Assembly (NCBI RefSeq): GCF_002127325.2
Contig: NC_035435.2
Location: 119,453,464 to 119,517,463 of the forward strand
Direction of reading: 5' to 3'
DNA: 64,000 nucleotides
Source: Helianthus annuus
Lineage: Eukaryota; Streptophyta; Magnoliopsida; Asterales; Asteraceae
The position numbers and the translations under genes were made by a program. The notes below the pieces were generated by a model. That model saw nothing but the letters and a program-made list of their open reading frames with translations, did not search any database and was not told the DNA's origin. This document shows, piece by piece, positions 37,018 to 48,003 of this stretch. Within the stretch, counting starts at the first letter, position 1; each line of letters opens with the position of its first letter.

Positions 37018-38207
37018 TTTTGGGCCTAAGTTAGTGGGCCGGACTTATGAACTTCTGTGCTACTGTTGACTTGTTGTTTGGGCCTGTTATCACGAGCCCA
37101 ACTGATTGGGCCTCACACTTGGACTCTGGGTTTGTATCTGACTATTACCTGTGAACTGTTTATGTTAAACGTGTTGCCATGATTATTACCTGTGTACAAT
37201 ACGTGTTGAACATACGTGCACTGCTTGGCTTGAATCTGATACGAATAATACCTGTGATAGGACCTAATTGATTACCTGCAACTTAATTGACTTCCTGTGA
37301 TTAACTGCCAAGCAAACCAAGGTGAGTTCACACCCTCTACAAAGCATGGGATTCCCTGGGTTGGGAACGGGGTTAAGGAATGTGGATTCCTCGTCCTCCT
37401 TGGGTAGGACGTCAGTGGTTCAGGAACGTGATTCCTCGTCCGGATGGACGGATAAAACGTACTAGACTAAAACTCTATCACGAAGTCCCTCCTTTTTGTA
37501 TCGACTAATCGCCGGGCCAATGGCGAGCAGGTCATTAGTTAGATAGCGCTATTTAGGTCTGACAAGCCTCACACCGTGCCGCAGAGGACGGGCGTGAACT
37601 AATGGATCTGGGGCACGTCAATGATGATAGACATTGATGTTTTTCAGGGCACATAAACATGACTACAGTCAGCAGTCGATATGGTAACGAGTCTAGTGTA
37701 CGCATGGGGTAGCCCCCACGGCCGAAATGCCTGATAACTATCATGGGGTAGCCCCCACGGCTGGAATGCCGGAGTAACTGGGAATGAACATGTCACGTTT
37801 TTAAACTATGGGGTAACCCCCACGGCAGGATGCCAGTTAAAGGAAAACTGTTTTCGAACAACTAAAACGAACACCCAACTGTGAACTCACTCAACTAGTT
37901 GTTGACTCGTTACTACATGCTTTGCAGGACCATAGGTACTCAGTTGGAGCTTGCATGGAGGGGGGTCGTTGTGGGACACGGATTGCTGCGTACTATGTTA
38001 AACTTGAAACCATTTGAACTTATGTTATAACTTTAAACTTATGCTTCCGCTTGCAACTTAACTTGTTTGTTTTGAAACACCAATTGTATTGGTTAAACTT
38101 TTGTAACTGCTTATATGCTTGTTCAGTATGATTGGTGGCTGGATCCCGGTCAGTCACGCCTCCAAGCGGTAGTACTCCGCAGGTGGGATTTTGGGGGTGT
38201 GACAGAT

Positions 38208-38220
38208 TGGTATCAGAGCC
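38208..38220 (+). other. Primer binding site of element C
   Basis: TGGTATCAGAGCC starting four bases after the LTR end; initiator tRNA-Met type. Confidence 0.97.
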
Positions 38221-38512
38221 ATTGGTTATAGTGAACATGGTTTTAATAAAGGAGAAACGTTTTTGTTAAAACCAAACTATAACCGGTTTAGTGCTCAACG
38301 GTCCACAACGACACTTCTCTCCGCATGCAAGGCTCGACGTTCTAGGTAATATGATATGTGTATATTGCCTACTTGTTAGTTACATGGTACATTGCCCATG
38401 GTATGCTTGATTAGTATAACTACTGTTGTTTGAACACGTGTGTGCTTACTCTGTCCTACTATCGTACCTTCGCGAACCTCTCTCACACGTATTACTCTTA
38501 TTATGAAGAACC

Positions 38513-41500
38513 ATGTCTGGACGCGTTAACATGACACAAGCCCAGTTGACGGCTTTGATCAACGAACGAGTTGCCGCAGCGCTTGCAGCTGCACACGCAG
38601 GAGGTATATCCTGCAGTCCGAAATTGTTCTAGGATCATTTGGATCCTACTCTAGTGAACCAACCTTTGTGTTAAACTCTGTCTTTCTTTCACCTACCTTA
38701 GGTCAATATGCTCAGGCACCGGTGTGCACTTTTAAGACTTTTATGGACTGTCGACCCACTACTTTTAGCGGAACTGAAGGAGTAGTAGGTCTCCTACACT
38801 GGTTTGAGAAACTGGAATCTGTGTTCGAAATGTGCGAATGCCCTGAAGCGCGCAGGGTGAAGTATGCTACTGGTACTCTCGAGGGTTTGGCCCTCACGTG
38901 GTGGAATGCTCAAGTGCAAATGCTGGGGTTGGTTGCTGCCAACGCCACCCCATGGGAAACTTTCAAGGAAATGATCAGGGAGGAATACTGCAGTCGTGAC
39001 GACATACACAAGCTGGAAGATGAGTTCTACAATCTCAAGATGTCGGGGTCAGAGATTGAGGCATACACTAAGAGATCGCATGAGCTTGCCTTGTTGTGTC
39101 CTACTATGGTGGACCCTCCGTATAAGCGAATTGAACTCTATCTCAAGGGCTTGGTGCCAGAGATCCAAAGTCATGTGACTTCAGCAAACTTGACTACTAT
39201 CCAGCAGGTTGTTCAGTTGGCTCACCGTCTCACTGACCAAGCGGTGGAGCAGAACAAGTTACCGAAGCGTATAGGTGCTGCAACTACTTCTGGTGCTTCT
39301 AGTGGGGATAAACGGAAATGGGATGGAACTTCAAGCAAGGGTTCAACTTCTGTGCAATCTCAGTCTCAGCAGAGAAAGACGGACGATCACAAGAGCCCTA
39401 GTCAGCAATCGTCTGGAGGTCAAAGTCATGGTGGGTACAAGGGGAATCACCCCAAATGCAATCGTTGCAACCTACACCACAGTGGGCCATGCACCAGGGG
39501 CAACTGTCATCGGTGCAACAAGCCTGGTCATGTTGCAAAGGATTGCAGGAGCGCATATCCCGCCAATCAGAATCGTCAGCAACCTCAGCAGAACCAGCGA
39601 CAGCAGCAGGGTAACAACAAAGGGTGCTTTCAGTGTGGAACTGAAGGCCATTTCAAGAAAGATTGTCCCCAACTGAACCAGAACAACAACAACAACAATC
39701 AGGGGAATGGTAACAATGGGAACAACAACAACAATGGTGCTAGGGGACGAGTGTTCGTGATTGGTCAAGGTGAAGCAAGGAATGATCCCAACGTGGTGAC
39801 GGGTAAGTTCCTTCTCGACGACTTTTATGTTACAGTCTTATTTGATTCGGGTGCCGATACTAGCTATGTGTCACTAGAAGTTAGTAGGATGCTTAAGCGT
39901 ATTCCAACACCCCTGAGCGACAAGCACACTGTAGAGCTAGCTAATGGTAAGAGTTTGGAGGCCTCACACGTAGTCAAGGGTTGCCAGCTTATTCTCGCTA
40001 ACCAGACCTTCTCTATCGATCTTATTCCTATTGTCTTGGGTAGTTTCGACGTTGTCATTGGGATGGATTGGTTATCCCAACACCGAGCAGAGATTCTTTG
40101 CAACGAGAAGATCGTTCGTATTCCTGGTTTAGGTAGTGAACCTCTCATGATTCGTGGCGACAAGAGAAGTGCTGTTGAGAACATCATCTCTCTTCTTAAG
40201 GCCCAGAAATGCTTACGAAAGGGCCACACTGCGATTTTGGCTCTAGTTACTGATACCACAGAAAAGGAGAAGAAGCTAGAAGATTTTCCAGTTGTACGTG
40301 ACTATCCTGAGGTATTCCCTGAGGAATTACCTGGTCTTCCGCCCCATCGCCAAGTCGAGTTTCAGATTGAACTAGCTCCTGGAGCTGCGCCTGTAGCCCG
40401 TGCACCTTATCGTTTAGCGCCATCAGAATTGGAAGAACTCTCCACGCAACTACAAGAACTCCTGGATAAAGGTTTTATTCGTCCTAGCTCATCGCCTTGG
40501 GGAGCTCCGGTACTTTTTGTGAAAAAGAAGGACGGTACCTTCAGAATGTGTATCGACTATCGCGAACTTAACAAGGTGACTGTGAAGAATCGTTATCCTC
40601 TACCGCGCATTGACGACTTGTTCGACCAGTTGCAGGGGTCGAGCTACTATTCAAAGATCGATCTGAGATCGGGATATCACCAGTTGAGAGTTCGAGAAGA
40701 GGATGTCTCTAAGACAGCCTTTAGAACTCGTTATGGGCACTATGAGTTTTTGGTCATGCCGTTTGGGCTGACAAACGCACCGGCAGTTTTTATGGATTTG
40801 ATGAACCGGGTTTGCAAGCCGTACCTGGACAAGTTTGTTATAGTCTTCATTGACGACATCCTGATCTATTCTAAGAGCAAAGAGGAGCACGAACAGCATC
40901 TACGACTTATTCTGGAACTCCTTCGGAAGGAACAGCTTTACGCGAAGTTCTCGAAATGCGACTTCTGGCTTCGAGAGGTCCATTTCCTAGGGCATGTGGT
41001 GAACAAGGATGGGATTCACGTTGATCCATCCAAAGTGGACTCTATTAAGAACTGGCCTGCGCCTCGCACACCAAAGGAAATTCGCCAATTCTTGGGATTG
41101 GCAGGTTACTACAGGAGATTCATTAAGGATTTTTCTAAAATCGCGCAGCCTCTCACCCTACTAACGCAGAAAGGCGTTGTTTATCATTGGGGAAATGCAC
41201 AAGAGTTAGCTTTTCAGCATCTAAAGGATAGACTTTGTAGTGCACCTATCCTTTCACTGCCAGAGGGCACAGACGATTTTGTGGTTTACTGTGATGCATC
41301 AATTCAAGGTCTTGGTTGTGTATTGATGCAACGAGATAAAGTCATAGCTTACGCCTCACGACAACTCAAAGTTCACGAGAAGAACTACACTACGCATGAT
41401 TTAGAACTGGGAGCTGTTGTTTTCGCACTTAAACTATGGCGGCATTACCTGTACGGAACCAAGTGCGCCATCTACACCGACCACAGGAGTCTAGAGCACA

Positions 41501-41823
41501 TATTCAAGCAGAAGGAACTGAATATGCGGCAGCGACGATGGGTCGAACTGCTAAATGACTACGAGTGCTCTATCAGGTATCACCCGGGCAAGGCCAATGT
41601 GGTGGCTGACGCCCTCAGTCGAAAGGACACTGCGCCTAAGCGCGTAAGAGCTTTACAACTCACGATACATTCTAGTCTACCTTCGCAAATACGAGCTACT
41701 CAGATAGAAGCACTGAAACCAGAAAACGTTAGAGCTGAAGCCCTACGCGGGTCAAGGCAACGTTTAGAACAGAAAGAAGACGGTGCTTACTACGTAACAG
41801 GACGCATTTGGGTCCCACTCTAA
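38513..41823 (+). CDS. gag-pol: Gag-protease-reverse transcriptase-RNase H of element C, with intron-like gap
   Basis: The start is taken as ATG 38513 in good context (ACCATGTC). That frame stops at TAG 38630, but removing 38604-38701 (GT...AG) restores it and joins it to the long frame open from 38668. Positions below count from 38668. Gag core with LTWWNAQVQ near residue 78; zinc knuckles [14 protein letters not shown] near 280 and [14 protein letters not shown] near 320, with an Asn/Gln-rich stretch after them. Protease DSGADTS near 393; reverse transcriptase about 590-760 with FIDD near 727; RNase H from YCDAS near 872. The frame ends at TAA 41821 within the linker before integrase, where the B element has a tyrosine codon. 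A single nonsense change is the simplest reading. Confidence 0.93.
38604..38701 (+). other. Candidate 98-bp intron in gag of element C
   Basis: Begins GTATATCC and ends with a pyrimidine-rich stretch (TCTTTCTTTCACC) and TTAG. Splicing joins a GGA codon to GGT and restores the frame exactly; the unspliced frame stops at 38630. Length is in the usual range for plant introns. No cDNA evidence is available. Confidence 0.6.
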
Positions 41824-41841
41824 GGCGACTTACGAGAACTT

Positions 41842-43212
41842 GTGATGGATGAAGCGCACAAATCCCGCTACTCGGTACACCCTGGTTCGGATAAGATGTA
41901 CCACGACATTAAAACTACGTATTGGTGGCCTAGCATGAAGGCCCACATAGCAACTTACGTCAGCAAGTGTTTGACCTGTGCGCGAGTCAAGACGGAATAT
42001 CAGAAACCCTCAGGCCTACTCCAACAACCAGAGATACCACAATGGAAATGGGAGCAAATTTCCATGGATTTCGTTACTGGCCTACCTAGATCACAGCGCG
42101 GAAACGATACTATCTGGGTGATCGTGGATCGACTCACGAAATCCGCACACTTCTTGGCAATCAAAGAAACAGATAAATTCTCCACTCTAGCGGAGGTATA
42201 CCTCAAGGAAGTTGTTTCGAGGCACGGGGTGCCCACCTCTATCATCTCTGATCGAGATGCACGTTTTACTTCGGAACTGTGGCAGGCAATGCACAAGTCT
42301 TTTGGCTCACGTCTTGATATGAGCACAGCGTATCACCCACAGACGGACGGGCAGTCCGAGCGCACTATTCAGACCTTAGAAGATATGCTTCGCGCTTGTG
42401 TAATCGACTTTGGCAACAGCTGGGAAAGGCATCTGCCACTTGTGGAATTTTCGTACAATAACAGCTACCACACCAGCATTAAAGCTGCTCCGTTTGAAGC
42501 ATTGTACGGACGTAAATGCCGGTCACCCCTCTGTTGGGCAGAGGTGGGGGATAGTCAAATCACTGGTCCAGAACATGTGGTGGACACTACTGAGCGGATT
42601 GCTCAAATACGACAACGCATGGCGGCCGCTCGTGACCGTCAGAAGGCTTACGCCGATAAGGGCAGGAAACCACTTGAACTCCAGGTTGGGGAGCGGGTTC
42701 TACTCAAAGTTTCACCCTGGAAGGGTGTGGTTCGTTTTGGTAAACGAGGCAAACTCAACCCACGATACGTTGGACCTTTCGAAATCCTTGAGAAAATAGG
42801 CAAGGTGGCCTACAGACTGAACTTACCAGCAGAACTCGGTGCAGTTCACAACGTTTTCCATGTGTCGAATCTGAAGAAGTGTCTGTCAGATGAGACGCAC
42901 GTAGTTCCTCTGAAGGAACTCACGATCGACGAACAGTTGAAATTCGTCGAGGAACCAGTCGAAATCACTGACCGAGATGTTAAGGTCCTCAAGAGCACTA
43001 GAATACCTCTTGTTCGAGTTCGTTGGAACTCACGTCGCGGCCCAGAGTTCACCTGGGAGCGCGAAGATCGGATGAAACAAAAGTATCCCCAACTGTTTGA
43101 GAACAGTACAAACGCTACTGAGGCTGAAGCTACGGAATTTCGGGACGAAATTCCAGATCAACGGGGGGTGGATGTGACACCCCAGGATAACCAGGAAAAC
43201 CATGCAACTTGA
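41842..43212 (+). CDS. pol: Integrase and chromodomain of element C
   Basis: It is in the same frame as the upstream gag-pol; only the TAA at 41821-41823 separates them. The HHCC zinc finger spans about residues 5-45 (KCLTCARV at its end). The catalytic DDE triad is seen as MDFVTGLP near 75, SDRDARF near 138 and the glutamate in GQSERTIQ near 172. The [12 protein letters not shown] block near 335-350 is followed by [18 protein letters not shown] (about 390-410), the type-II chromodomain-like tail typical of Tekay elements and thought to steer integration to heterochromatin. Beyond PQLF the frame runs on about 35 codons through a duplicated pre-PPT motif (43134-43172) before stopping at 43210. 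Confidence 0.94.
   Translation: MMDEAHKSRYSVHPGSDKMYHDIKTTYWWPSMKAHIATYVSKCLTCARVKTEYQKPSGLLQQPEIPQWKWEQISMDFVTGLPRSQRGNDTIWVIVDRLTKSAHFLAIKETDKFSTLAEVYLKEVVSRHGVPTSIISDRDARFTSELWQAMHKSFGSRLDMSTAYHPQTDGQSERTIQTLEDMLRACVIDFGNSWERHLPLVEFSYNNSYHTSIKAAPFEALYGRKCRSPLCWAEVGDSQITGPEHVVDTTERIAQIRQRMAAARDRQKAYADKGRKPLELQVGERVLLKVSPWKGVVRFGKRGKLNPRYVGPFEILEKIGKVAYRLNLPAELGAVHNVFHVSNLKKCLSDETHVVPLKELTIDEQLKFVEEPVEITDRDVKVLKSTRIPLVRVRWNSRRGPEFTWEREDRMKQKYPQLFENSTNATEAEATEFRDEIPDQRGVDVTPQDNQENHAT
43134..43183 (+). other. Upstream duplicate of the pre-PPT hairpin, PPT and LTR-start motif in C
   Basis: GGAATTTC (43134-43141) pairs with GAAATTCC (43147-43154), loop GGGAC. It is followed by CGGGGGGTGGA and TGTGACACCCC at 43173. 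That is the layout of a hairpin, polypurine tract and LTR start, but it lies inside the integrase reading frame 100 bases before the real 3' LTR. Confidence 0.8.
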
Positions 43213-43236
43213 CTAGCTTCCTCAGTGAGTGCCATC

Positions 43237-43273
43237 AAATTTCGGGACGAAATTTCTTTCAACTTGGGGATGA
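43237..43273 (+). promoter_or_regulatory. Pre-PPT hairpin and polypurine tract of element C
   Basis: AAATTTC (43237-43243) pairs with GAAATTT (43249-43255), loop GGGAC. Purine tract TTGGGGATGA (43264-43273) abuts the 3' LTR. Confidence 0.88.
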
Positions 43274-45773
43274 TGTGACAACTCGAAATCTAGAACCTTT
43301 CGTTGTGTCTCGATGTAACTTGCTTGTACGTTATGTGATTAGTTGACTGACTAAACTTAATGATAAACGTGAACCTTTTATGTGATATGTGTCTTGTTTG
43401 TGTGTATATATAATTATGTATGTGTTATATGCGAGCCGAGAACCCGACCGAGAACAAAGAACCCGACTCGAGACCATGAGGTCTCGAGTGAATAGTGACC
43501 AAATGGGCCTTGGGCCGAGAACCTAGTGACCGGTTGGGCCATTTGGGCCGTAAACCCCCACCCGAAACCCATTAAGGGTGCACCACTTGAACTAGCATAT
43601 ATATACCACTCCCTAGTTAACCTTGTCATTTTTGGAACAACACATACACACACACACTCTCCTATCTTCCCTCTCACTAAAACTCTAGAACACAAACACA
43701 CCTCCAAGCTCTCGGATCCAATCGGTTGGCACAAGAACTCTCGGATTTGGACTTTGGATCGGCACACACACACTTCACCAACCGGTTAGTAATTATCATG
43801 TTTATTGATTGATGTTGTTGTTGATTACATGATAATATGAGTGATATGATTCAACTAGTGTAATGTATGCCTTGATGATGTTTTATGTATGTTAAAAAGC
43901 TTTAATGTCGGATGTGTTGCTAAGGAACTCATGATATCTTGTGACCAAATATGACACAAACCCTTGATTATTGATGATTATGAAAACCGGTTTGTTTATG
44001 TGTAGTATCATGTTAATCGGATAGGTGTAGAATTGATTTTTAGATGTTTAAATGAGTATGTTAAGTATGTTACATTGTGGTTCATAAATTTGGTTGAACA
44101 AGGGTTGTTTATGTTATGAATAAACTTGATGAATGTGTTTGAACATATGAAGAACAATTTGAATGATGGTTGAAGATGTGAAAACCCTTGTGATTTTGAT
44201 CCATTCTTACTAATAGCCTGATTAGGAAAACTTGTTAGTGAAATTCTATTGGTTGTTTCCTGATTTGGGCCTGATTTCATTGTACCATTAAGCTGACCAT
44301 ATCTGAATCAACACTGAACATGAAAATGACAGCATTCCGACTCGCAATCACACGGTTGCGACTCGCAACCACAGCATGACAACTCGAGACCACGCGGTTG
44401 CGACTCGCAACCATAGCCGGACAAGCCGAGACCACAGGTTACGAGTCCCGTTGCGACTCGAGACCTTAGCATGATGAACCGAAACCATGGTTGCGACACC
44501 GGTTGCGACTCGCAACCATTTATGATCAGCACAAACAGCATGACTCGAGACCATGCTTGCGAGTCCGGTTGCGACTCGAGACCACACTTTTGGGCCTAAG
44601 TTAGTGGGCCGGACTTATGAACTTCTGTGCTACTGTTGACTTGTTGTTTGGGCCTGTTATCACGAGCCCAACTGATTGGGCCTCACACTTGGACTCTGGG
44701 TTTGTATCTGACTATTACCTGTGAACTGTTTATGTTAAACGTGTTGCCATGATTATTACCTGTGTACAATACGTGTTGAACATACGTGCACTGCTTGGCT
44801 TGAATCTGATACGAATAATACCTGTGATAGGACCTAATTGATTACCTGCAACTTAATTGACTTCCTGTGATTAACTGCCGAGCAAACCAAGGTGAGTTCA
44901 CACCCTCTACAAAGCATGGGATTCCCTGGGTTGGGAACGGGGTTAAGGAACGTGGATTCCTCGTCCTCCTTGGGTAGGACGTCAGTGGTTCAGGAACGTG
45001 ATTCCTCGTCCGGATGGACGGATAAAACGTACTAGACTAAAACTCTATCACGAAGTCCCTCCTTTTTGTATCGACTAATCGCCGGGCCAATGGCGAGCGG
45101 GTCATTAGTTAGATAGCGCTATTTAGGTCTGACAAGCCTCACACCGTGCCGCAGAGGACGGGCGTGAACTAATGGATCTGGGGCACGTCAATGATGATAG
45201 ACATTGATGTTTTTCAGGGCACATAAACATGACTACAGTCAGCAGTCGATATGGTAACGAGTCTAGTGTACGCATGGGGTAGCCCCCACGGCCGAAATGC
45301 CTGATAACTATCATGGGGTAGCCCCCACGGCTGGAATGCCGGAGTAACTGGGAATGAACATGTCACGTTTTTAAACTATGGGGTAACCCCCACGGCAGGA
45401 TGCCAGTTAAAGGAAAACTGTTTTCGAACAACTAAAACGAACACCCAACTGTGAACTCACTCAACTAGTTGTTGACTCGTTACTACATGCTTTGCAGGAC
45501 CATAGGTACTCAGTTGGAGCTTGCATGGAGGGGGTCGTTGTGGGACACGGATTGCTGCGTACTATGTTAAACTTGAAACCATTTGAACTTATGTTATAAC
45601 TTTAAACTTATGCTTCCGCTTGCAACTTAACTTGTTTGTTTTGAAACACCAATTGTATTGGTTAAACTTTTGTAACTGCTTATATGCTTGTTCAGTATGA
45701 TTGGTGGCTGGATCCTGGTCAGTCACGCCTCCAAGCGGTAGTACTCCGCAGGTGGGATTTTGGGGGTGTGACA
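43274..45773 (+). mobile_element. 3' LTR of element C
   Basis: Copy of the 5' LTR at offset 7570, followed by the ATTTG duplication. LTR F then resumes with a TATCTTTGACCGGGGCGCGACA-like end. Confidence 0.97.
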
Positions 45774-45778
45774 ATTTG

Positions 45779-45813
45779 GGCTTATAAATTTTATCTTTGA
45801 CCGGGGCGCGACA
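45779..45813 (+). mobile_element. Last part of LTR F
   Basis: Ends with GACCGGGGCGCGACA, resembling the terminus of Athila/Tat LTRs. No recognised primer site follows, so F may be a solo or truncated LTR. Confidence 0.45.
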
Positions 45814-46982
45814 CTTCGATCAACTACTTGATAATCTTCACTATTGGACGAAAGTTAGCCAATGAGTGATATGACCACCGTCACATCGGAACTGCCACTG
45901 TGTGACAAATACTGATTAAGTATTTGATAGATATAAACAAATGTAAAAACTCTTGATGTTGTACATTATAAAAAAGTGTCTTTTTATACAAACAAATGAA
46001 CTCGCCAGTATTTTCGCTGATAAAATGTTTTCCAAATGTGTTTCAGGTAACTTACTGTAGGTAACTTACTGTGAAGGTAATAGAAGCCTGCTATGAAGCA
46101 CTGAAAGCTTAAATAAAGTGGCTATGATTACCTAAATAAAAGAAGAAATTTATGTTTTATCAATTAGGATCATCCTACCCCACCAAGTTTACTTTTTTTT
46201 AATTCATCTACTTTTTAACATTTATTAAATAAGATAGAAAAATAAATTCATTAATATTAAAAAACAAAACATTACATTACATAAGTTAAAAAACATAAAC
46301 TTAAAAAAATAACTTACAACGTAAATCCTCACTCATTATTGAAATATAAAACTGGTAAAGGTAACTTTCATTTACCTATCAAAGCTATTTGTTTGAACTA
46401 TGTTAGATACTTCTTTAATATTTGACTCAATACCTATTAACAAGAATTTTAAACAAGTGAGAAAGGTAACCACAACTAGTCGAAACGAGCCGGATGTCCA
46501 ACCGAGTATTGAATTGGTTTTAGGTGGCTTTTGCTTATCGCAGGCGTCGAGAATCACGAGTTCATAGTATATGAAGTCAAAATCCAACATTCGATTTTAC
46601 AGATTTCATATACAATCAAATTAGAATGGTCATGATGAACCAATGCTTTAATATGAACTTAGATTTATTAATTTTTAAATAATTTTTTTTTTCTAAAAGT
46701 AATGCATTTTCAAAAAGAAGAATACGACAAGTGTGATTTTTCTAATGAGACAAATAAATTAGTGTAATTTTGTAGGTGAATACAGGTAGAGTAAAATTCG
46801 TCATTAATAGAATGCTTGATGCCTTTCGATCTTTGTTGCACTCGGATGAGCATCTTAAATAGAATGCTTGGGTTGGGTGCTATCAAAATTAACTTCTTTG
46901 TGTGAGGGGCTATCAAAACAGGCTTCCAACCGAGATCGGTAAAGGTAACTTTCATTTACCTATCAAAGTTATTTGTTTTAAC
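45814..46982. repeat. AT-rich spacer holding a tandem duplication of about 580 bp
   Basis: No gene. The segment 46352-46640 recurs as 46930-46982 continuing at 51176-51510. The second copy is split by the hAT-like element. The two copies share GTGAGAAAGGTAACCACAAC and GCTTATCGCAGGCGTCGAGA, with scattered substitutions. Confidence 0.75.
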
Positions 46983-47158
46983 CATGGTTGTAAGACAAGG
47001 TTTCCAAGTCTGCGTACTCTCCGAGTAATCGCTCCAAGGTAGGTTATCGAGGCGACTTTCTTCAACTCCGCCTAATTACTTGGAATTGACCAAACACGGT
47101 CAACTTCAGCCAAAATCGGATCTAGTAGGTCAATTCAGGTCGAGTTTGACTTAAAAAA

Positions 47159-47349
47159 GGGGTATTGGATTTTAATAATCCCAAGTTTCACTAGTTGGCC
47201 GGTAATAATCCCAACTTCAAAAATTGCCTACAACAGTCCCAACTTGTAAGATTTTGGCCACCAATGATCCTTGTCTAACTGGGTTAGTTAAATGTGATGT
47301 GGCAGGTGACGTGTTTAAAAACTTAAATGTTGGAGGCCTATGTGGATGC
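47159..47349 (+). repeat. Left terminal inverted repeat of the MULE
   Basis: Pairs with 50728-50918 with scattered mismatches along 191 bases, ending in GTGGATGC. Confidence 0.92.
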
Positions 47350-47431
47350 TGATGTGTTTAAAGAGTACAACGCACATACACTCACCCCTATTTAAAAAGC
47401 ATTTTAACCCTAATTTAACCCAATCCATGAA

Positions 47432-48003
47432 ATGTCGACATCATCGTCTTCAATAAGCTGCCCAAACAAAAACCTTAAGTTCTTCAAAGTCGATCTGGAT
47501 GGAAACGTCTACTGTAATCATGATATGCTTGCAATTCTTCGAGTAGTAAGCCATAAACGAGATCGAATTGGGAAGGAGTTTTATGGTTGCCCTCTCTGGC
47601 CTGTAAGTTTTCCTTAAAGATTCTCCTTCTACCTTGTTAATTTCATTGACGGTGTGTTCATTTTGTAATCTAATTAGAGAGTGGACTACAAATTTTTTTT
47701 TGTGGAAAGAAGATTTGGAGAATGTCTTTAAGAACACATCTATGGCCAGCAATCCAAGTTATGAAGGTTTGAAGATGGAAAATTTGAAGTTATAAAACAA
47801 GATATTAGAAGAGGAGAATAGAAAGCTGAGACAGAGGCTTTCGATGGAAAAGTACAAGTGGAATGGTTTCTTAGGGTTCTCGTATGGGTCTCTCCTTCTA
47901 TTCTTCTTAGGTCTTCCAGGAGCAGCCTTGATTGGAGGTGGGTCAAGAGGGAAATCAACTTCTGGCCAATACTTCTCACTAGGCAATGGAGGAATGGTGT
48001 AAG
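47432..48003 (+). pseudogene. Broken GRF-type zinc-finger protein gene of the MULE
   Basis: Exon 1 (47432-47602) begins at ATG 82 bases inside the left terminal repeat and ends at a consensus donor (GTAAGT). It encodes a GRF-like half finger (NHDMLAI...GKEFYGCPLWP). Exon 2 probably starts at 47678 after TAATTAG. It continues with the expected FF-LWKED end of a GRF finger, then a coiled-coil segment (NKILEEENRKLRQRL) and a hydrophobic stretch (GSLLLFFLGLPG). An extra T in the T9 run (47693-47701) and a TAA near 47792 break it, and one cysteine is replaced by tyrosine. The part after 47759 overlaps the transposase gene antisense, so the hydrophobic stretch could be fortuitous. GRF, coiled coil and membrane segment in this order is a known plant protein arrangement. 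Confidence 0.6.

Larger units (their letters stand above)
35704..38204 (+). mobile_element. 5' LTR of element C
   Basis: TGTGACAACTCG start, TGTGACA end. TATA box (TATATATA) at 36028-36035 followed by a CA-rich leader. Hairpin at 35896-35919. The palindrome GGTTGCGACTCGCAACC occurs at 36784, 36826 and 36931. A 3-copy repeat with GGGGTAGCCCCC cores lies at 37713-37850. Confidence 0.96.
35704..45773 (+). mobile_element. Complete Tekay/Del-like Ty3/gypsy element C (10.07 kb)
   Basis: LTRs of 2501 bp (35704-38204) and 2500 bp (43274-45773) are flanked by ATTTG at 35699-35703 and 45774-45778. The LTRs differ by four substitutions (37310, 37381, 37529 and the CCC/CCT change near 38147) and one G in a G-run near 37964. 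The gene order gag, protease, reverse transcriptase, RNase H, integrase and a type-II-like chromodomain identifies a Tekay-group chromovirus. One nonsense codon (41821) separates the integrase frame. A recent insertion into LTR F. Confidence 0.97.

Noticed and set aside
39275..39768. Alternative frames within the knuckle region of element C
   Set aside because: Shadows of the gag frame in Asn/Gln-rich sequence on both strands.
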